Below, piece by piece: positions 30,119-39,169 of a stretch of 51,069 nucleotides of DNA. The stretch is from DTNV01 sp964388435 (GTDB lineage: Archaea; Micrarchaeota; Micrarchaeia; Norongarragalinales; UBA8480): NCBI GenBank assembly GCA_964388435.1, contig CAYMAH010000029.1:1-51069 (forward strand). The letters run 5' to 3'. The notes under the pieces were generated by a model, which was not told the origin of the DNA, did not search any database, and was given only the letters and a program-made list of their open reading frames with translations. The position numbers and the translations under genes were made by a program. Position 1 is the first letter of the stretch. Each line of letters begins with the position of its first letter.

Positions 30119-31662
30119 TCTCCGCGCTTAGTCCTCAAAATGTAATTCTGAGTTATAAAACAAACATCCTTCAACCTTCTCACCCCAGCCTCCTGCATCT
30201 TCCTTAAAATCTCCGCCCTGTTTGAAATCTCCTGATTCACAGCGCTCCTTGAAAGGCCGGTGTATCTCATAAGCGTTTGAACATAAAAAGAATTTAATTT
30301 GGTAGATTGAATCTCATCAACCGCGGGGTCCCAGGTATATAAAACCCTTAAGTCAGGAAGCTCTCCCTCCTTCTCTGAAGGGATAATTTCAGCTATTTCA
30401 GTAATTCTTCTTATTAAACCCTTCCTACGGTCATTAATCCTCTGCTGCATCACAATAAAATTCAAAGAATCAAGCATTATAACCGGAACTGAAATAGGAG
30501 GGCTGAACAAACGAGTCAAAGTCTCCTTCGCTGAATTGGCGTGAACCGTTCCCATACACCCGTCATGACCGGTATTCATTGCTGAAAATAACGTAAAACC
30601 TTCCTCCCCTCTTATTTCCCCCACAATAATCCTATCAGGCCTCATTCTCAAACTGTTCTTTACAAGATCATTCATCGTAATCTCTCCAACCCCCTCCATT
30701 CCAGGGGGCCTTGTCTCAAACCGAATCCAATGGCTCAAGGGAAGATTCAACTCCGCGGTATCCTCCACAGTCAAAACCCTTTCATTAGTAGGAATAAAAG
30801 AAGACAAAATGTTCAAAGTGCTTGTCTTACCCGAAGCAGTACCTCCTGAAATCAAAATATTAGCGGGTTTAGCGCCAAAACCGTCAGTAGCAAGCCAAAG
30901 AAAAGCGGCTATCTCAAGATTCATCGTTCTCAAATTCAAAAGATCTATTATAGTCAACGGGTCCTCCCTGAACTTTCTAAGAGTCAAAGTACTCCCATTA
31001 ACGCTTACAGGAGGGATGGTGGCGTTAACCCTTGTTCCATCGGGAAGCCTCGCGTCAAGCAACGGATTTTGAATGTCAATCCTCCTCCCGATATTCCTAG
31101 CAATCTTATCAATCAAATCCTTGATATCCTTGTCATCATAATAAACAACATTAGTAGTCATCATGTCATACTTTCTGTGAAAAACATAAACCGGCTTTCC
31201 AGGCCCTATAATCATGATTTCTTCAAGATTATCATCCTTGATTAAATCATCAATCAAACCATAGCCAACCATCTCCTTCAAAACAACATCAGTGTAAAAC
31301 TCCTTGGAATTAGGCGGCACTTTCAACTCAGGAGTGGAGTTGATGATATCCAAAATCTTATTCCTGTAAGCAAACCTCCTCTGCTGAGAAGTTTTATAAG
31401 TTTCGGTTTCAGTTTCAATAACCTTGGTGGCAATATCAATCAAAGAAGTGATTAAAATCTTCTCCTCCCCCAAATACCTTGGAACCGGAATCTCATAATG
31501 AAGCAAATCCTGCCCCGGAATCTTGTAAATCTTAACGTCCCCATAAGAAGCAACAAGGACATTATCCTCTTTCTTCTTCTCCTCCCCTATAATCTTTCTA
31601 ACCTCCTCTCCCTCCCCTTTTTCTGATTTTGCTTGAGCTATCAAATCTTCAAGTTTAGGCAT
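30115..31662 (-). CDS. Tad/CpaF-type secretion ATPase
   Basis: The motor ATPase of the pilus system, related to TadA/CpaF and archaeal PilB/FlaI-type enzymes. Features: an N-terminal domain to about residue 165, RRIDIQNPLLDARLPDGTRV, Walker A SGGTASGKTSTLN, the Asp box DTAELNLP, Walker B RMRPDRIIVGEIRG and the His box GHDGCMGTVHANS. 515 residues is normal. No archaellum genes are present, so pili rather than an archaellum are built. Confidence 0.94.
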   Translation of the reverse strand: MPKLEDLIAQAKSEKGEGEEVRKIIGEEKKKEDNVLVASYGDVKIYKIPGQDLLHYEIPVPRYLGEEKILITSLIDIATKVIETETETYKTSQQRRFAYRNKILDIINSTPELKVPPNSKEFYTDVVLKEMVGYGLIDDLIKDDNLEEIMIIGPGKPVYVFHRKYDMMTTNVVYYDDKDIKDLIDKIARNIGRRIDIQNPLLDARLPDGTRVNATIPPVSVNGSTLTLRKFREDPLTIIDLLNLRTMNLEIAAFLWLATDGFGAKPANILISGGTASGKTSTLNILSSFIPTNERVLTVEDTAELNLPLSHWIRFETRPPGMEGVGEITMNDLVKNSLRMRPDRIIVGEIRGEEGFTLFSAMNTGHDGCMGTVHANSAKETLTRLFSPPISVPVIMLDSLNFIVMQQRINDRRKGLIRRITEIAEIIPSEKEGELPDLRVLYTWDPAVDEIQSTKLNSFYVQTLMRYTGLSRSAVNQEISNRAEILRKMQEAGVRRLKDVCFITQNYILRTKRGD

Positions 31663-31722
31663 GACTTAATATTCAAATCACGGGTTAAAAAAACTTTTCC
31701 ATCGCTTTCTTTCTGTTTTTTT

Positions 31723-32061
31723 TCACAACAATTTGAGTTTTGAAGTTATTTTATCAACCTTTTCATCCCTGTCAGGACCTACCGCAAGAGCAGTTAAAGT
31801 GCCTGAAGGAATCTGAGTGAAACCAGCGTCCGCTACAATACAAGCTTCAACCCCCGCCTTCTCACACTTATTTAATAATTCAATCAATTCTTTTTCAGAA
31901 GAAACCTTCAAAACAATCTTCTTGCTTCCCTCCTCAACCCAATCTTCAATCAACTTTTTACTTGACTTTCTAACACATTCAACAGAAGCGTGCGCCCCCT
32001 GAGCAACAAGCTTCCCCTTTCCCATGCCTAAATCACTTCTTAAAACAATGACCTGCTTCAT
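31723..32061 (-). CDS. pth2: Peptidyl-tRNA hydrolase Pth2
   Basis: The archaeal type recycles peptidyl-tRNA released early. 112 residues: KQVIVLRSDLGMGKGKLVAQ, GAHASVECV, KIVLKVSSEKEL and DAGFTQIPSGTLTALAVGP, all signature stretches. The start overlaps the methyltransferase stop (ATGA). This places Pth2 in an operon with a methylase and an unknown protein, not with other translation genes. Confidence 0.96.
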   Translation of the reverse strand: MKQVIVLRSDLGMGKGKLVAQGAHASVECVRKSSKKLIEDWVEEGSKKIVLKVSSEKELIELLNKCEKAGVEACIVADAGFTQIPSGTLTALAVGPDRDEKVDKITSKLKLL

Positions 32062-33116
32062 TTTCTCAAAACCACCACACTCTCTCTTACGCTTGGAATC
32101 CCCAAATGTCTAACTCCCCTTTCCTTTCCAACAATAACATTTGACTTAAACCCAATCTCCTCTCCAATCCCGGCAAAAATCTTATCCACTTCAACCACCT
32201 CCCCGCCGACAACGCTATTGCCCACAACCAAAGCCACGGCCCCCCCTTCCACCAAACAATCGTCAAACACTCTTAAAACTTTTTCCATATCCTCAAAATA
32301 AGCGTCTTTAACCAAACTCATGCTTTTTGAAAGAAGAAAAGACCTCAAAAACCCCGCGCTCTCCCCACCCACAATGTTCAACTCCAAACCGTAAATTTTA
32401 GAATAATCCACTCCATTCAAGTAAGGCGGCGAGGTCACTATAGAAGAAAACTTCAAGCCCTTAAAAATTCTCGCATCGCCAACCAAAACCTTTGGTTCAA
32501 CCCCTTCAAGCAAGGAAGCCTCTGAAATCATCCTCAACGCCTTTCTTTTAAAAGCAACTCTAACCGGCATCAACTTCTTTCTCTTGTCAATCTTCAAAAC
32601 CCCCCCGTCCTTGAAAATAAAACTAGTCTGCGGAATCAAACTGGTCAAAACAGTAAGAAAAAACTCTCTCTCCCGTTGAGTTTCAATCTCGTTTATCTTT
32701 TTCTTCAAAGCAAAAAAATCAGAAAGGCTCTTCCTTGGAAAAACATCCTCGGGCTTGAAAAACCTGAAACCCCACTCCTTTTTATCAATTTCTTCAAATT
32801 TTAAAACCTCTTCAAAAACACCCTTCAGAAAACCAATATCATAATTCCTGGTTTTAACCCTTGAAACCATAACACTCAAAGGATTGCAATCCAATCCAAC
32901 GCTTTCCAAGCCATTCAATTTACAATACAAAAGAGTGGTACCAGCACCGCAAAAAGGATCTAAAAACGGCGGCTTCAAATCAAGCATTCCGACTATCCTT
33001 TCAACAAAACCGCTTGAAAAAGCCTCCTTATAATAAAACCAGTTATAAACGGGTTTTTTCTTGTCGGGCGAGAAAGTAAAATCATCGCCAAAATCAAAAT
33101 AAGTCAACCCTCCCAT
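32058..33116 (-). CDS. Orphan DNA methyltransferase (SPPY type)
   Basis: A SAM-dependent amino-methyltransferase of the N4-cytosine/N6-adenine class. The SAM motif FLDPFCGAGTTLLYCKLNGL is N-terminal and the catalytic motif TSPPYLNGVDY follows about 170 residues later, with GAVALVVGNSVVG near the end. Motif order puts the target region between them (beta-like). No restriction endonuclease gene is next to it, so it is probably an orphan methylase, or an RNA methylase of similar fold. It overlaps the unknown gene upstream by 13 bases. Confidence 0.75.
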   Translation of the reverse strand: MGGLTYFDFGDDFTFSPDKKKPVYNWFYYKEAFSSGFVERIVGMLDLKPPFLDPFCGAGTTLLYCKLNGLESVGLDCNPLSVMVSRVKTRNYDIGFLKGVFEEVLKFEEIDKKEWGFRFFKPEDVFPRKSLSDFFALKKKINEIETQREREFFLTVLTSLIPQTSFIFKDGGVLKIDKRKKLMPVRVAFKRKALRMISEASLLEGVEPKVLVGDARIFKGLKFSSIVTSPPYLNGVDYSKIYGLELNIVGGESAGFLRSFLLSKSMSLVKDAYFEDMEKVLRVFDDCLVEGGAVALVVGNSVVGGEVVEVDKIFAGIGEEIGFKSNVIVGKERGVRHLGIPSVRESVVVLRK

Positions 33117-33532
33117 AACCGCTCCTCTTTATTAAAATACTCCCTCAACTTCCCAGTTAAAACAATTTCATTACTCTTTTGAATCCTGTTTAAAACCTTC
33201 AACATTCCTTGAATGGCATTATTATCGATAGCTCCATTTAATTTTTTTGCAATTGAATCAAATTTAATCTCGTTTTTCTCTCTCAACTCATCATTCATAA
33301 CCCCTAAAATTTTAGGGTGTTTTTTAAAAGCTTTCGACAAAGACTCAATATTATTCTCTTTGATTTCATTTTTAACCACGCCTAAAATCTTCGGAACGTC
33401 CCCCTCTCTCGCGATCATGCCGATATTATGCAAAGCCTTCTCTATAGCGGCGCTGTGTTCAATCAAACCCTCGCTCCTAAGCTTTTCATTCAACTTGGCT
33501 TTAAACTCTTCTTCCATATTCTTTTTCCCCAT
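33104..33532 (-). CDS. Helical protein with internal repeat, 142 aa
   Basis: I recognise no family. The sequence contains two similar stretches, VPKILGVVKNEIKENNIESL (about residues 46-65) and HPKILGVMNDELREKNEIKF (about 71-91), so a roughly 26-residue repeat is likely, forming a helical rod or repeat fold. It starts the operon ahead of the methyltransferase with stop/start overlap. A function connected with methylation specificity is possible but unproven. Confidence 0.68.
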   Translation of the reverse strand: MGKKNMEEEFKAKLNEKLRSEGLIEHSAAIEKALHNIGMIAREGDVPKILGVVKNEIKENNIESLSKAFKKHPKILGVMNDELREKNEIKFDSIAKKLNGAIDNNAIQGMLKVLNRIQKSNEIVLTGKLREYFNKEERLWEG

Positions 33533-33575
33533 TTACTTGACTAAATTAAAATTAAAAGCTTTTACATTCAAAATA

Positions 33576-35207
33576 ATGCGCATGAACGTCAGAATAGCAG
33601 TTATAGACCAGAAGCTGTGCTCGCCTGAAAACTGCGGGGGTCAGCCGTGCGCAAAATTCTGCCCCGTAAATAGAATGGGAGAAGAATGCGTGACAATAGA
33701 AAAAACCGCCAAAATAAGCGAAGCGCTATGCACCGGATGCGGAATATGCGTCAAAAAATGCCCCTTCCACGCCATAACCATCATAAACCTGGCAAGCCCA
33801 ATCAAAGAAAAACTTGTTTTTTCATACGGAGAAAACTCATTTTCACTTTACGGCTTAGCTCTGCCTAAAGGAGTAAATGGAATAATAGGCGACAACGGGT
33901 GTGGCAAAACAACAAACGTAAAACTATTGGAAGGAAAGCTAAAAATACAAAACTTTCCAACAGTTGAAGTAAAAGAATTCTTCGAAACAAAACCCAAAAT
34001 AATCGTCAAACCGCAGGAAATATCAGCTCAAAACCTAAAAGGAAAAGTAAAAACCCTTGTTGAAAAACTCAAAACGCCGGCCTACAAAGAAATAAACGAA
34101 GTGCTTGACTTTAAATACATTCTTGAAAAAGAAGCTTCAACCTTATCGGGAGGCGAGCTTCAAAAACTCTACCTCATAGCAGCCATAAGCGGTGAAAGCG
34201 AGGCAATGATCTTAGACGAGCCATTCGCGTTTCTAGACTACGCTTACAGAATAAAACTAACAGAATTCCTGAAAAAAACAGGCAAGAACATGCTCATAAT
34301 AGAACATGACTTATCCCTTCTCTCATACCTGTGTGAAAGTGTTTATATAATGTACGGCGCTCCAGGAGCCTATGGCGTCGTCTCAAACACCTACTCAACC
34401 GATAGAGGCATAAATATGTTCCTAAACGGGTTCATAAACCCCGAAAACACAAGATTCAGAGCCGAACCCATAAAATACAAAAAATACGCTGTCGAAGAAA
34501 AAACAACCAAAAACTTTGAAATAAAACCCTTCACCGAAAAACTCGACGGGTTTGAACTATCAAATGACAAAAAAATAAACGTGTTTAGCGGGGAAATAAT
34601 CGGAATAGCTGGAAAAAACGGAATAGGCAAATCCACCCTCTGCAGACACTTAAACCGGCAAGTAGAAAGCTCGATAAAAAACCAAATACTCCAAAGAACG
34701 GACGAGTCTGTAGGAAATTATTTAAAAATAAACAGCAACTTCGACGACACATTCATTAAAAACATGAATCTCAAAAACCTGGAATTCTACAACATAAAAC
34801 AAATCTCGGGAGGCGAGCTTCAAAAGCTTGAAATATTCAAATGCCTATCGCGGCAAAAAAACACCTACATACTAGACGAGCCGACAAACATGCTTGACGT
34901 AAACGGAAGAATTTTACTTTCAAAAATGCTAAGAGAAAAATCAAACGAAGGCGCTTCAATCTTAATAGTAGACCACGATCTTGAATTCCTGCTAAACACG
35001 GTAGACAAGCTGATGATAATAAACGGAACCCCCGGAGAAAAAGGCGTCGTAGAAGGAGTATTCGAAAAAGACGAGGGAATAAAAAGACTCTTAAGCGCTT
35101 TTGAACTGACCTATCGAAGAGACGATGAAACAAACAGAATCAAACTAAACAAAAAGGGAAGCGTCAAAGACTCGGAACTCAAAAAAACCGGAAAATTCAT
35201 AGAATGA
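33576..35207 (+). CDS. Ribosome-recycling ATPase ABCE1
   Basis: ABCE1 splits the ribosome after termination and rescue. Two 4Fe-4S clusters are bound by KLCSPENCGGQPCAKFCPVNR-type and LCTGCGICVKKCPFHA motifs. NBD1 has GDNGCGKTT, LSGGELQKLYLI and MILDEPFAFLD; NBD2 has GKNGIGKST, ISGGELQKLEIF and ILDEPTNMLD. The longer reading frame starts at 33213 but its first 121 codons are the antisense of the neighbouring gene. 543 residues is slightly shorter than usual (about 590). Its Fe-S clusters would be supplied by the Suf genes nearby. Confidence 0.95.
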   Translation: MRMNVRIAVIDQKLCSPENCGGQPCAKFCPVNRMGEECVTIEKTAKISEALCTGCGICVKKCPFHAITIINLASPIKEKLVFSYGENSFSLYGLALPKGVNGIIGDNGCGKTTNVKLLEGKLKIQNFPTVEVKEFFETKPKIIVKPQEISAQNLKGKVKTLVEKLKTPAYKEINEVLDFKYILEKEASTLSGGELQKLYLIAAISGESEAMILDEPFAFLDYAYRIKLTEFLKKTGKNMLIIEHDLSLLSYLCESVYIMYGAPGAYGVVSNTYSTDRGINMFLNGFINPENTRFRAEPIKYKKYAVEEKTTKNFEIKPFTEKLDGFELSNDKKINVFSGEIIGIAGKNGIGKSTLCRHLNRQVESSIKNQILQRTDESVGNYLKINSNFDDTFIKNMNLKNLEFYNIKQISGGELQKLEIFKCLSRQKNTYILDEPTNMLDVNGRILLSKMLREKSNEGASILIVDHDLEFLLNTVDKLMIINGTPGEKGVVEGVFEKDEGIKRLLSAFELTYRRDDETNRIKLNKKGSVKDSELKKTGKFIE

Positions 35208-35258
35208 TTTTTTGCAATCAAAAGTAATTTAAATTATTTTAAACTTAATCAATAAACA

Positions 35259-36209
35259 ATGGAATCTTTTACTCCCTGGATTGAAAAGTACAGGCCTAAA
35301 AAGTTAAGCGAAGTTATCGGCCACGAGGAGATAACGAAAAGGCTTGAAGCTCTGGTAAAGACAAAAAACATTCCTCACCTGCTTTTGGTGGGCCCGCCTG
35401 GCTGCGGCAAAACCACGTGCATACTTGCGATGGCTTTCGAATTGTTTGGAGATTCAACTTCTGAATGCGTTTTAGAGCTTAATGCCAGTGACGACCGAGG
35501 CATAGATGTTGTCAGAAAGAAAATGAAGGATTTTGCAAGGACCGTTTCTCTTGTAAACACCCCGTTCAAGATAATATTCCTTGACGAGGCGGACAATCTG
35601 ACCTCCGACGCTCAACAGGCGCTGAGAAGAACAATGGAAAAGTACGCTTCAAACACTCGATTCATTCTAAGCGCCAATTATTCAAGCCGGATTATAGAAC
35701 CGATTCAAAGCAGGTGCGCGGTGTTCAGGTTTTCAAGATTGTCTGAAGGTGAAATAAAAGAAATAATTAGGAAAATATCAAAAGAAGAGGATTTGAGCCT
35801 TGACGATGGCGGTTTGAACGCTGCCGAGTATGTTTCGGAAGGCGACGCCAGAAAAGCCATCAATTGCCTTCAAGGTGCGGCCGCCTTGTCTAAAAAAATA
35901 ACCGATAAGGAAATTTACAAAATCAGTTCAAGGGCAAGGCCGAAAGAAGTGAGCGAAATGATTGAAACCGCTATGAAGGGAAAGTTCACAACCGCAAGAA
36001 ACCTTTTGGACAAGCTAATGATTGAATACGGGATGAATGGAGAGGATGTTATAAATCAGATTTACAAAGAAGTAATCCAGCTCAACATCACCGATGAAAA
36101 AAAAGTGAAGATAATCGACAAGATTGGAGAGTATGATTTCAGAATGATTGAAGGAGCTCAGGAGAGAATACAGCTTGAAGCGCTTTTGGCTCAACTATCG
36201 ATTTTATAA
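35259..36209 (+). CDS. rfcS: Replication factor C small subunit
   Basis: The clamp loader subunit that opens PCNA. Motifs: WIEKYRPKKLSEVIGHEEI, GPPGCGKTTCILA, LNASDDRGIDVVR, IIFLDEADNL, ALRRTMEKY, NYSSRIIEPIQSRC (SRC) and FSRLSEGEI. 316 residues, as usual, with the C-terminal oligomerisation helices. The promoter lies in the AT-rich gap after ABCE1. The large subunit gene is not in the window. Confidence 0.96.
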   Translation: MESFTPWIEKYRPKKLSEVIGHEEITKRLEALVKTKNIPHLLLVGPPGCGKTTCILAMAFELFGDSTSECVLELNASDDRGIDVVRKKMKDFARTVSLVNTPFKIIFLDEADNLTSDAQQALRRTMEKYASNTRFILSANYSSRIIEPIQSRCAVFRFSRLSEGEIKEIIRKISKEEDLSLDDGGLNAAEYVSEGDARKAINCLQGAAALSKKITDKEIYKISSRARPKEVSEMIETAMKGKFTTARNLLDKLMIEYGMNGEDVINQIYKEVIQLNITDEKKVKIIDKIGEYDFRMIEGAQERIQLEALLAQLSIL

Positions 36210-36234
36210 AAAAACTTAAAAAAGTGTTTTAAAA

Positions 36235-37239
36235 ATGATTTTAACGGATATCGTATGGATTATATTTTTAATAATAACATTTTTAGTAATAGCCAAAGTA
36301 CTTGAAAAAATATTCGGAAGAATCTTCACGTTCAAAGAACTGAAAACAGACGTCAATGTATTGAAAAAAGCTGAAAAATCTCTCATTTCTCTTTTATCCT
36401 TCATAGCGCTGTACATAGGAGTTTCAACCACGACTGAATTCAACCTGCCTGTTGTGTTCATGCTAATAAAAGTAATGATAATCATAAGCGGGGCTTACTT
36501 TTTCATAGAACTGGGAAATATAATCATAGAACACGAGGCAAAAATCACCAAAAGAGCGGTTTTCACCGACTTTTCAAACACCCTCTCCAAGCTTTGGGAC
36601 TTATTCATAATAATTGTAGCCATGACCATACTCATGAGCCTTTTTGGAATAGAAGTAACCGCCGTGATAGCAAGCCTTGGAATAGCAGGTTTGGCCATAG
36701 GCCTTGCTTTACAGGACGTTCTATCGAATTTCTTTTCAGGCATTTCAATGGGTTCCGACAAGTCAATAAGAACGGGAGATTATGTCAAGCTTGACAACGG
36801 AATGGAAGGGTATGTTGATCACATGACTTGGAGAAACGTGAGACTGAAAACCCTTGACAATAATTACATCTTCATACCAAACCTCAAGTTCAGCCAAAGC
36901 GCGGTTACGAATTATTTTTTCAGGGAAAAAGAGCTAAGCCTGTCAATACCCTTAAGCGTTTCTTATGATTCAGACCTTGATGAAGTGGAAAAAATAACCT
37001 CAGAAACCGCGAAAGAAGTAATCAAAAACAATATTGGAGCGGTACAAGACTACCTCCCTGTTATAAGATATTCAAGCTTCGGAAATTCTGGAATCAATTT
37101 TTCGCTAAACGTAAAATGCAAAACCTACACCGACAAATACCTTCTAACTCACGAGTTGATAAAAGCAATCAATAAAAAATACAAAAAAGAAGGGATAGAA
37201 ATACCATTCCCAATAACCGAAGTGCACATGAAAAAATAA
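36235..37239 (+). CDS. Mechanosensitive channel of the MscS family
   Basis: The 334-residue membrane protein has four predicted helices in the first 160 residues and the pore-lining TM3 region IASLGIAGLAIGLALQDVLS-type with Gly/Ala pattern, then the beta domain GDYVKLDNGMEGYVDHMTWR and the conserved IFIPNLKFSQSAVTNYF. The C-terminal alpha/beta domain ends FPITEVHMKK. It releases solutes under hypo-osmotic shock. It follows rfcS by 25 bases. Confidence 0.93.
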   Translation: MILTDIVWIIFLIITFLVIAKVLEKIFGRIFTFKELKTDVNVLKKAEKSLISLLSFIALYIGVSTTTEFNLPVVFMLIKVMIIISGAYFFIELGNIIIEHEAKITKRAVFTDFSNTLSKLWDLFIIIVAMTILMSLFGIEVTAVIASLGIAGLAIGLALQDVLSNFFSGISMGSDKSIRTGDYVKLDNGMEGYVDHMTWRNVRLKTLDNNYIFIPNLKFSQSAVTNYFFREKELSLSIPLSVSYDSDLDEVEKITSETAKEVIKNNIGAVQDYLPVIRYSSFGNSGINFSLNVKCKTYTDKYLLTHELIKAINKKYKKEGIEIPFPITEVHMKK

Positions 37240-37303
37240 CCACCGGTTTTTAACCAAAAACTCAAAGGCAATGTTTTTATCTTTTCTTTTCTTTAACCTT
37301 TCA

Positions 37304-38452
37304 ATGGAATTTGACTTAATCATCGCAGGAGCCGGCCCGGCGGGGCTTTCAACAGCCTACCACGCGGCAATCGAAAACCTCAACGTTTTGCTTCTGGAAG
37401 AGCATGAAAATATAGGAGAGCCAGTACACTGCGGAGAGTGCCTGTCAAACGTAGCGCTGCAAAAATTCAACTTCAACCCGCCGGAAAGCGCGATATCAAA
37501 AAAAGTAGGCGGAATAGACCTGGTATCCGAAAATCACCATTCCTTCCTTCCTGAAAAAGGAGTGGTTTTAAACAAAAACAAGTTCGAGCAATGGCTGGCC
37601 GACAAAGCCGCAAGCAAAGGCGTGGAAATAAAAACAAAATCAAAAGTAGATAATATGACCAAAGAAGGTGGAATTTGGAGCGTCAAATCAGGAGAAAACA
37701 ATTACAAAAGCAAGGTTCTGGTTGACGCAACCGGCGTTTCAAGCTTTATAACCAAAAAAATACTAAACCAAAGCCTTGAAACAGTGGTTGGAATCCAATA
37801 CAAATTAGGAGACGTTGAAGGAAAGGAAAAAATAGACTTTTACGCCATCCCTTCACTAGCGCCTCATGGCTATTTATGGGTCATACCAAAATCCGACGGT
37901 GCTAATGTTGGGTTGACGACAAACCAAAATACAAAAGCGAAAATCTATCTTGATTTTTTTCTTAAAAAAATAGGTTTGAGTGAAAAGCCGAAGCTTAAAA
38001 CCTTCGGGGGGCTTATACCTGCTTCCGGGCCTAAAAAAACCTTTTCAAATTCCTTCATAGCGGTGGGAGACGCCGCCGGGTTTACAAGCCCCTTATTCGA
38101 AGGCGGGACTCACTTGTCATTAAAATCGGGGCAGCTGGCGGCTAAAACCATAAAGCAAGCGGCCGATAAAAACGATTTTTCTGAAACCTCCCTTTCAACC
38201 TATGAATCAGAGTGGAAAAAAGAATTCCCCAACTACCTCTCAATACTTAAAGGAAAGGAAAAATTCTACTCGCTGCAGGACAAGGAAGTGGATGAAATAA
38301 TCTCAATAATGCCTGAAAAAATAAGCGGAGGCTCTTCAGAAAAACTCTTGTCTGGAATCAAGCTTTTGACAAAGCCGGGTTTGGCAAAAAAAGGCGCTAT
38401 TGAAATCTTCAAGGCTTTTTCCTATTCCCAAGCAAGATTCTACGGTTGGTAA
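37304..38452 (+). CDS. Geranylgeranyl reductase family protein
   Basis: A flavoprotein that saturates isoprenoid chains of archaeal membrane lipids. It has the FAD-binding LIIAGAGPAGLSTAYHAA, the redox cysteine region PVHCGECLSN, DATGVSSF, GDAAGFTSPLFEGGTHLSLKSG and a C-terminal part ending in AFSYSQARFYGW. The frame opens at 37271 but the hydrophobic preface is unlike the family; the ATG at 37304 gives MEFDLIIAG. It overlaps the convergent cobalamin gene by 44 bases. A second family member lies at the right edge. Confidence 0.9.
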   Translation: MEFDLIIAGAGPAGLSTAYHAAIENLNVLLLEEHENIGEPVHCGECLSNVALQKFNFNPPESAISKKVGGIDLVSENHHSFLPEKGVVLNKNKFEQWLADKAASKGVEIKTKSKVDNMTKEGGIWSVKSGENNYKSKVLVDATGVSSFITKKILNQSLETVVGIQYKLGDVEGKEKIDFYAIPSLAPHGYLWVIPKSDGANVGLTTNQNTKAKIYLDFFLKKIGLSEKPKLKTFGGLIPASGPKKTFSNSFIAVGDAAGFTSPLFEGGTHLSLKSGQLAAKTIKQAADKNDFSETSLSTYESEWKKEFPNYLSILKGKEKFYSLQDKEVDEIISIMPEKISGGSSEKLLSGIKLLTKPGLAKKGAIEIFKAFSYSQARFYGW

Positions 38453-38906
38453 ATTTTGATTTAACCGCAAGAGAGAAAAGCAGTGTTGAAAGCCTGTTTA
38501 AATAACTTGACTTCACGTCAGGGGGTGAAAAAACCAGCAAATCCAATTCAGCTCTTCTGCAAACCGTTCTGGCAATATTCAAAAAACAACCGCCCTCTTC
38601 AAAATCAACAAAATTCTTGACCTTAAATTTTGAATCAATTTTCAAGCTCTCCTTTTCAAGAAAATCCACGTCTTTGCCTTCAACCACGCACTCCCCTCCC
38701 GCAACGCAAAAACTTATCTTATGCAAATCGCTTGTTATCTTGTCAAGAATTTTCTTGTCAGAACCTTCAGAAAAAGAACCGCACAATTCAATCCAGGCGC
38801 TCAACTCATCCAAAGCACCCAATGCCCTTATCTGACCGCTGCTTTTCTTTACTTTTTTTCCAATAACCGATGTTAAACCTTCATCCCCTAAGTGAATTCT
38901 GGCCAT
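38409..38906 (-). CDS. Cob(I)alamin adenosyltransferase (PduO type)
   Basis: The enzyme transfers adenosyl from ATP to cob(I)alamin. Motifs: GDEGLTSVIG, ALGALDELSAWIELCG, LNIARTVCRRAELDLL (R-x-x-C-R-R-A) and YLNRLSTLLFSLA. 165 residues is within range. It implies that adenosylcobalamin is used, for instance by a B12-dependent ribonucleotide reductase or mutase not in this window. No B12 biosynthesis gene is seen. The C-terminus overlaps the reductase gene tail to tail. Confidence 0.9.
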   Translation of the reverse strand: MARIHLGDEGLTSVIGKKVKKSSGQIRALGALDELSAWIELCGSFSEGSDKKILDKITSDLHKISFCVAGGECVVEGKDVDFLEKESLKIDSKFKVKNFVDFEEGGCFLNIARTVCRRAELDLLVFSPPDVKSSYLNRLSTLLFSLAVKSKFTNRRILLGNRKKP

Positions 38907-39015
38907 GCTTTAGAATCGTTTTTATTTTTTAAAAACCTTTTCCTTTTGAAAATACTCCTGCAAAAATCAAGAAGGGGTGGAATAAGCGTTTATAAATTCC
39001 CTCTCTATTTAATTC

Positions 39016-39117
39016 TTATCTTAAACGAAGATCAATTTGATTTTTGATGTCTTCCCTAACCGCTTTAGCGCCAAAAATATTTTTTAATTCTTTGAGCCCG
39101 ACTATCCTGACGTTGGT
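39016..39117 (-). pseudogene. Possible gene remnant on the minus strand
   Basis: A 34-codon open segment ends in TAA (39016-39018) and reads TNVRIVGLKELKNIFGAKAV with the tail REDIKNQIDLRLR. It looks coding (helical, charged) but begins after a stop and has no start codon, so it may be the tail of a lost gene. The rest of 38907-39169 shows only AT-rich promoter-like sequence. Confidence 0.2.
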
Positions 39118-39139
39118 TCAGTTCCTTTTAAGGCGAATG

Positions 39140-39147
39140 TTTATAAT
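39140..39147 (+). promoter_or_regulatory. TATA box upstream of the AbrB-like gene
   Basis: TTTATAAT lies 23-30 bases before the ATG at 39170, which predicts a leaderless message for the AbrB-like gene. The Suf genes may be read from the same promoter, because sufB starts four bases inside the end of that gene. Confidence 0.45.
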
Positions 39148-39169
39148 CTTTCTCTAATATAATTCTATT

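Noticed and set aside
27333..31662. Archaellum locus
   Set aside because: There is no arlB-type flagellin, arlCDEFGH or preflagellin peptidase; two T2SSF genes and tiny pilins point to a Tad-like pilus.
33213..33575. The 121-codon N-terminal extension of the ABCE1 frame
   Set aside because: It is antisense to the 142-residue gene on the minus strand and ABCE1 proteins start at the Fe-S domain.
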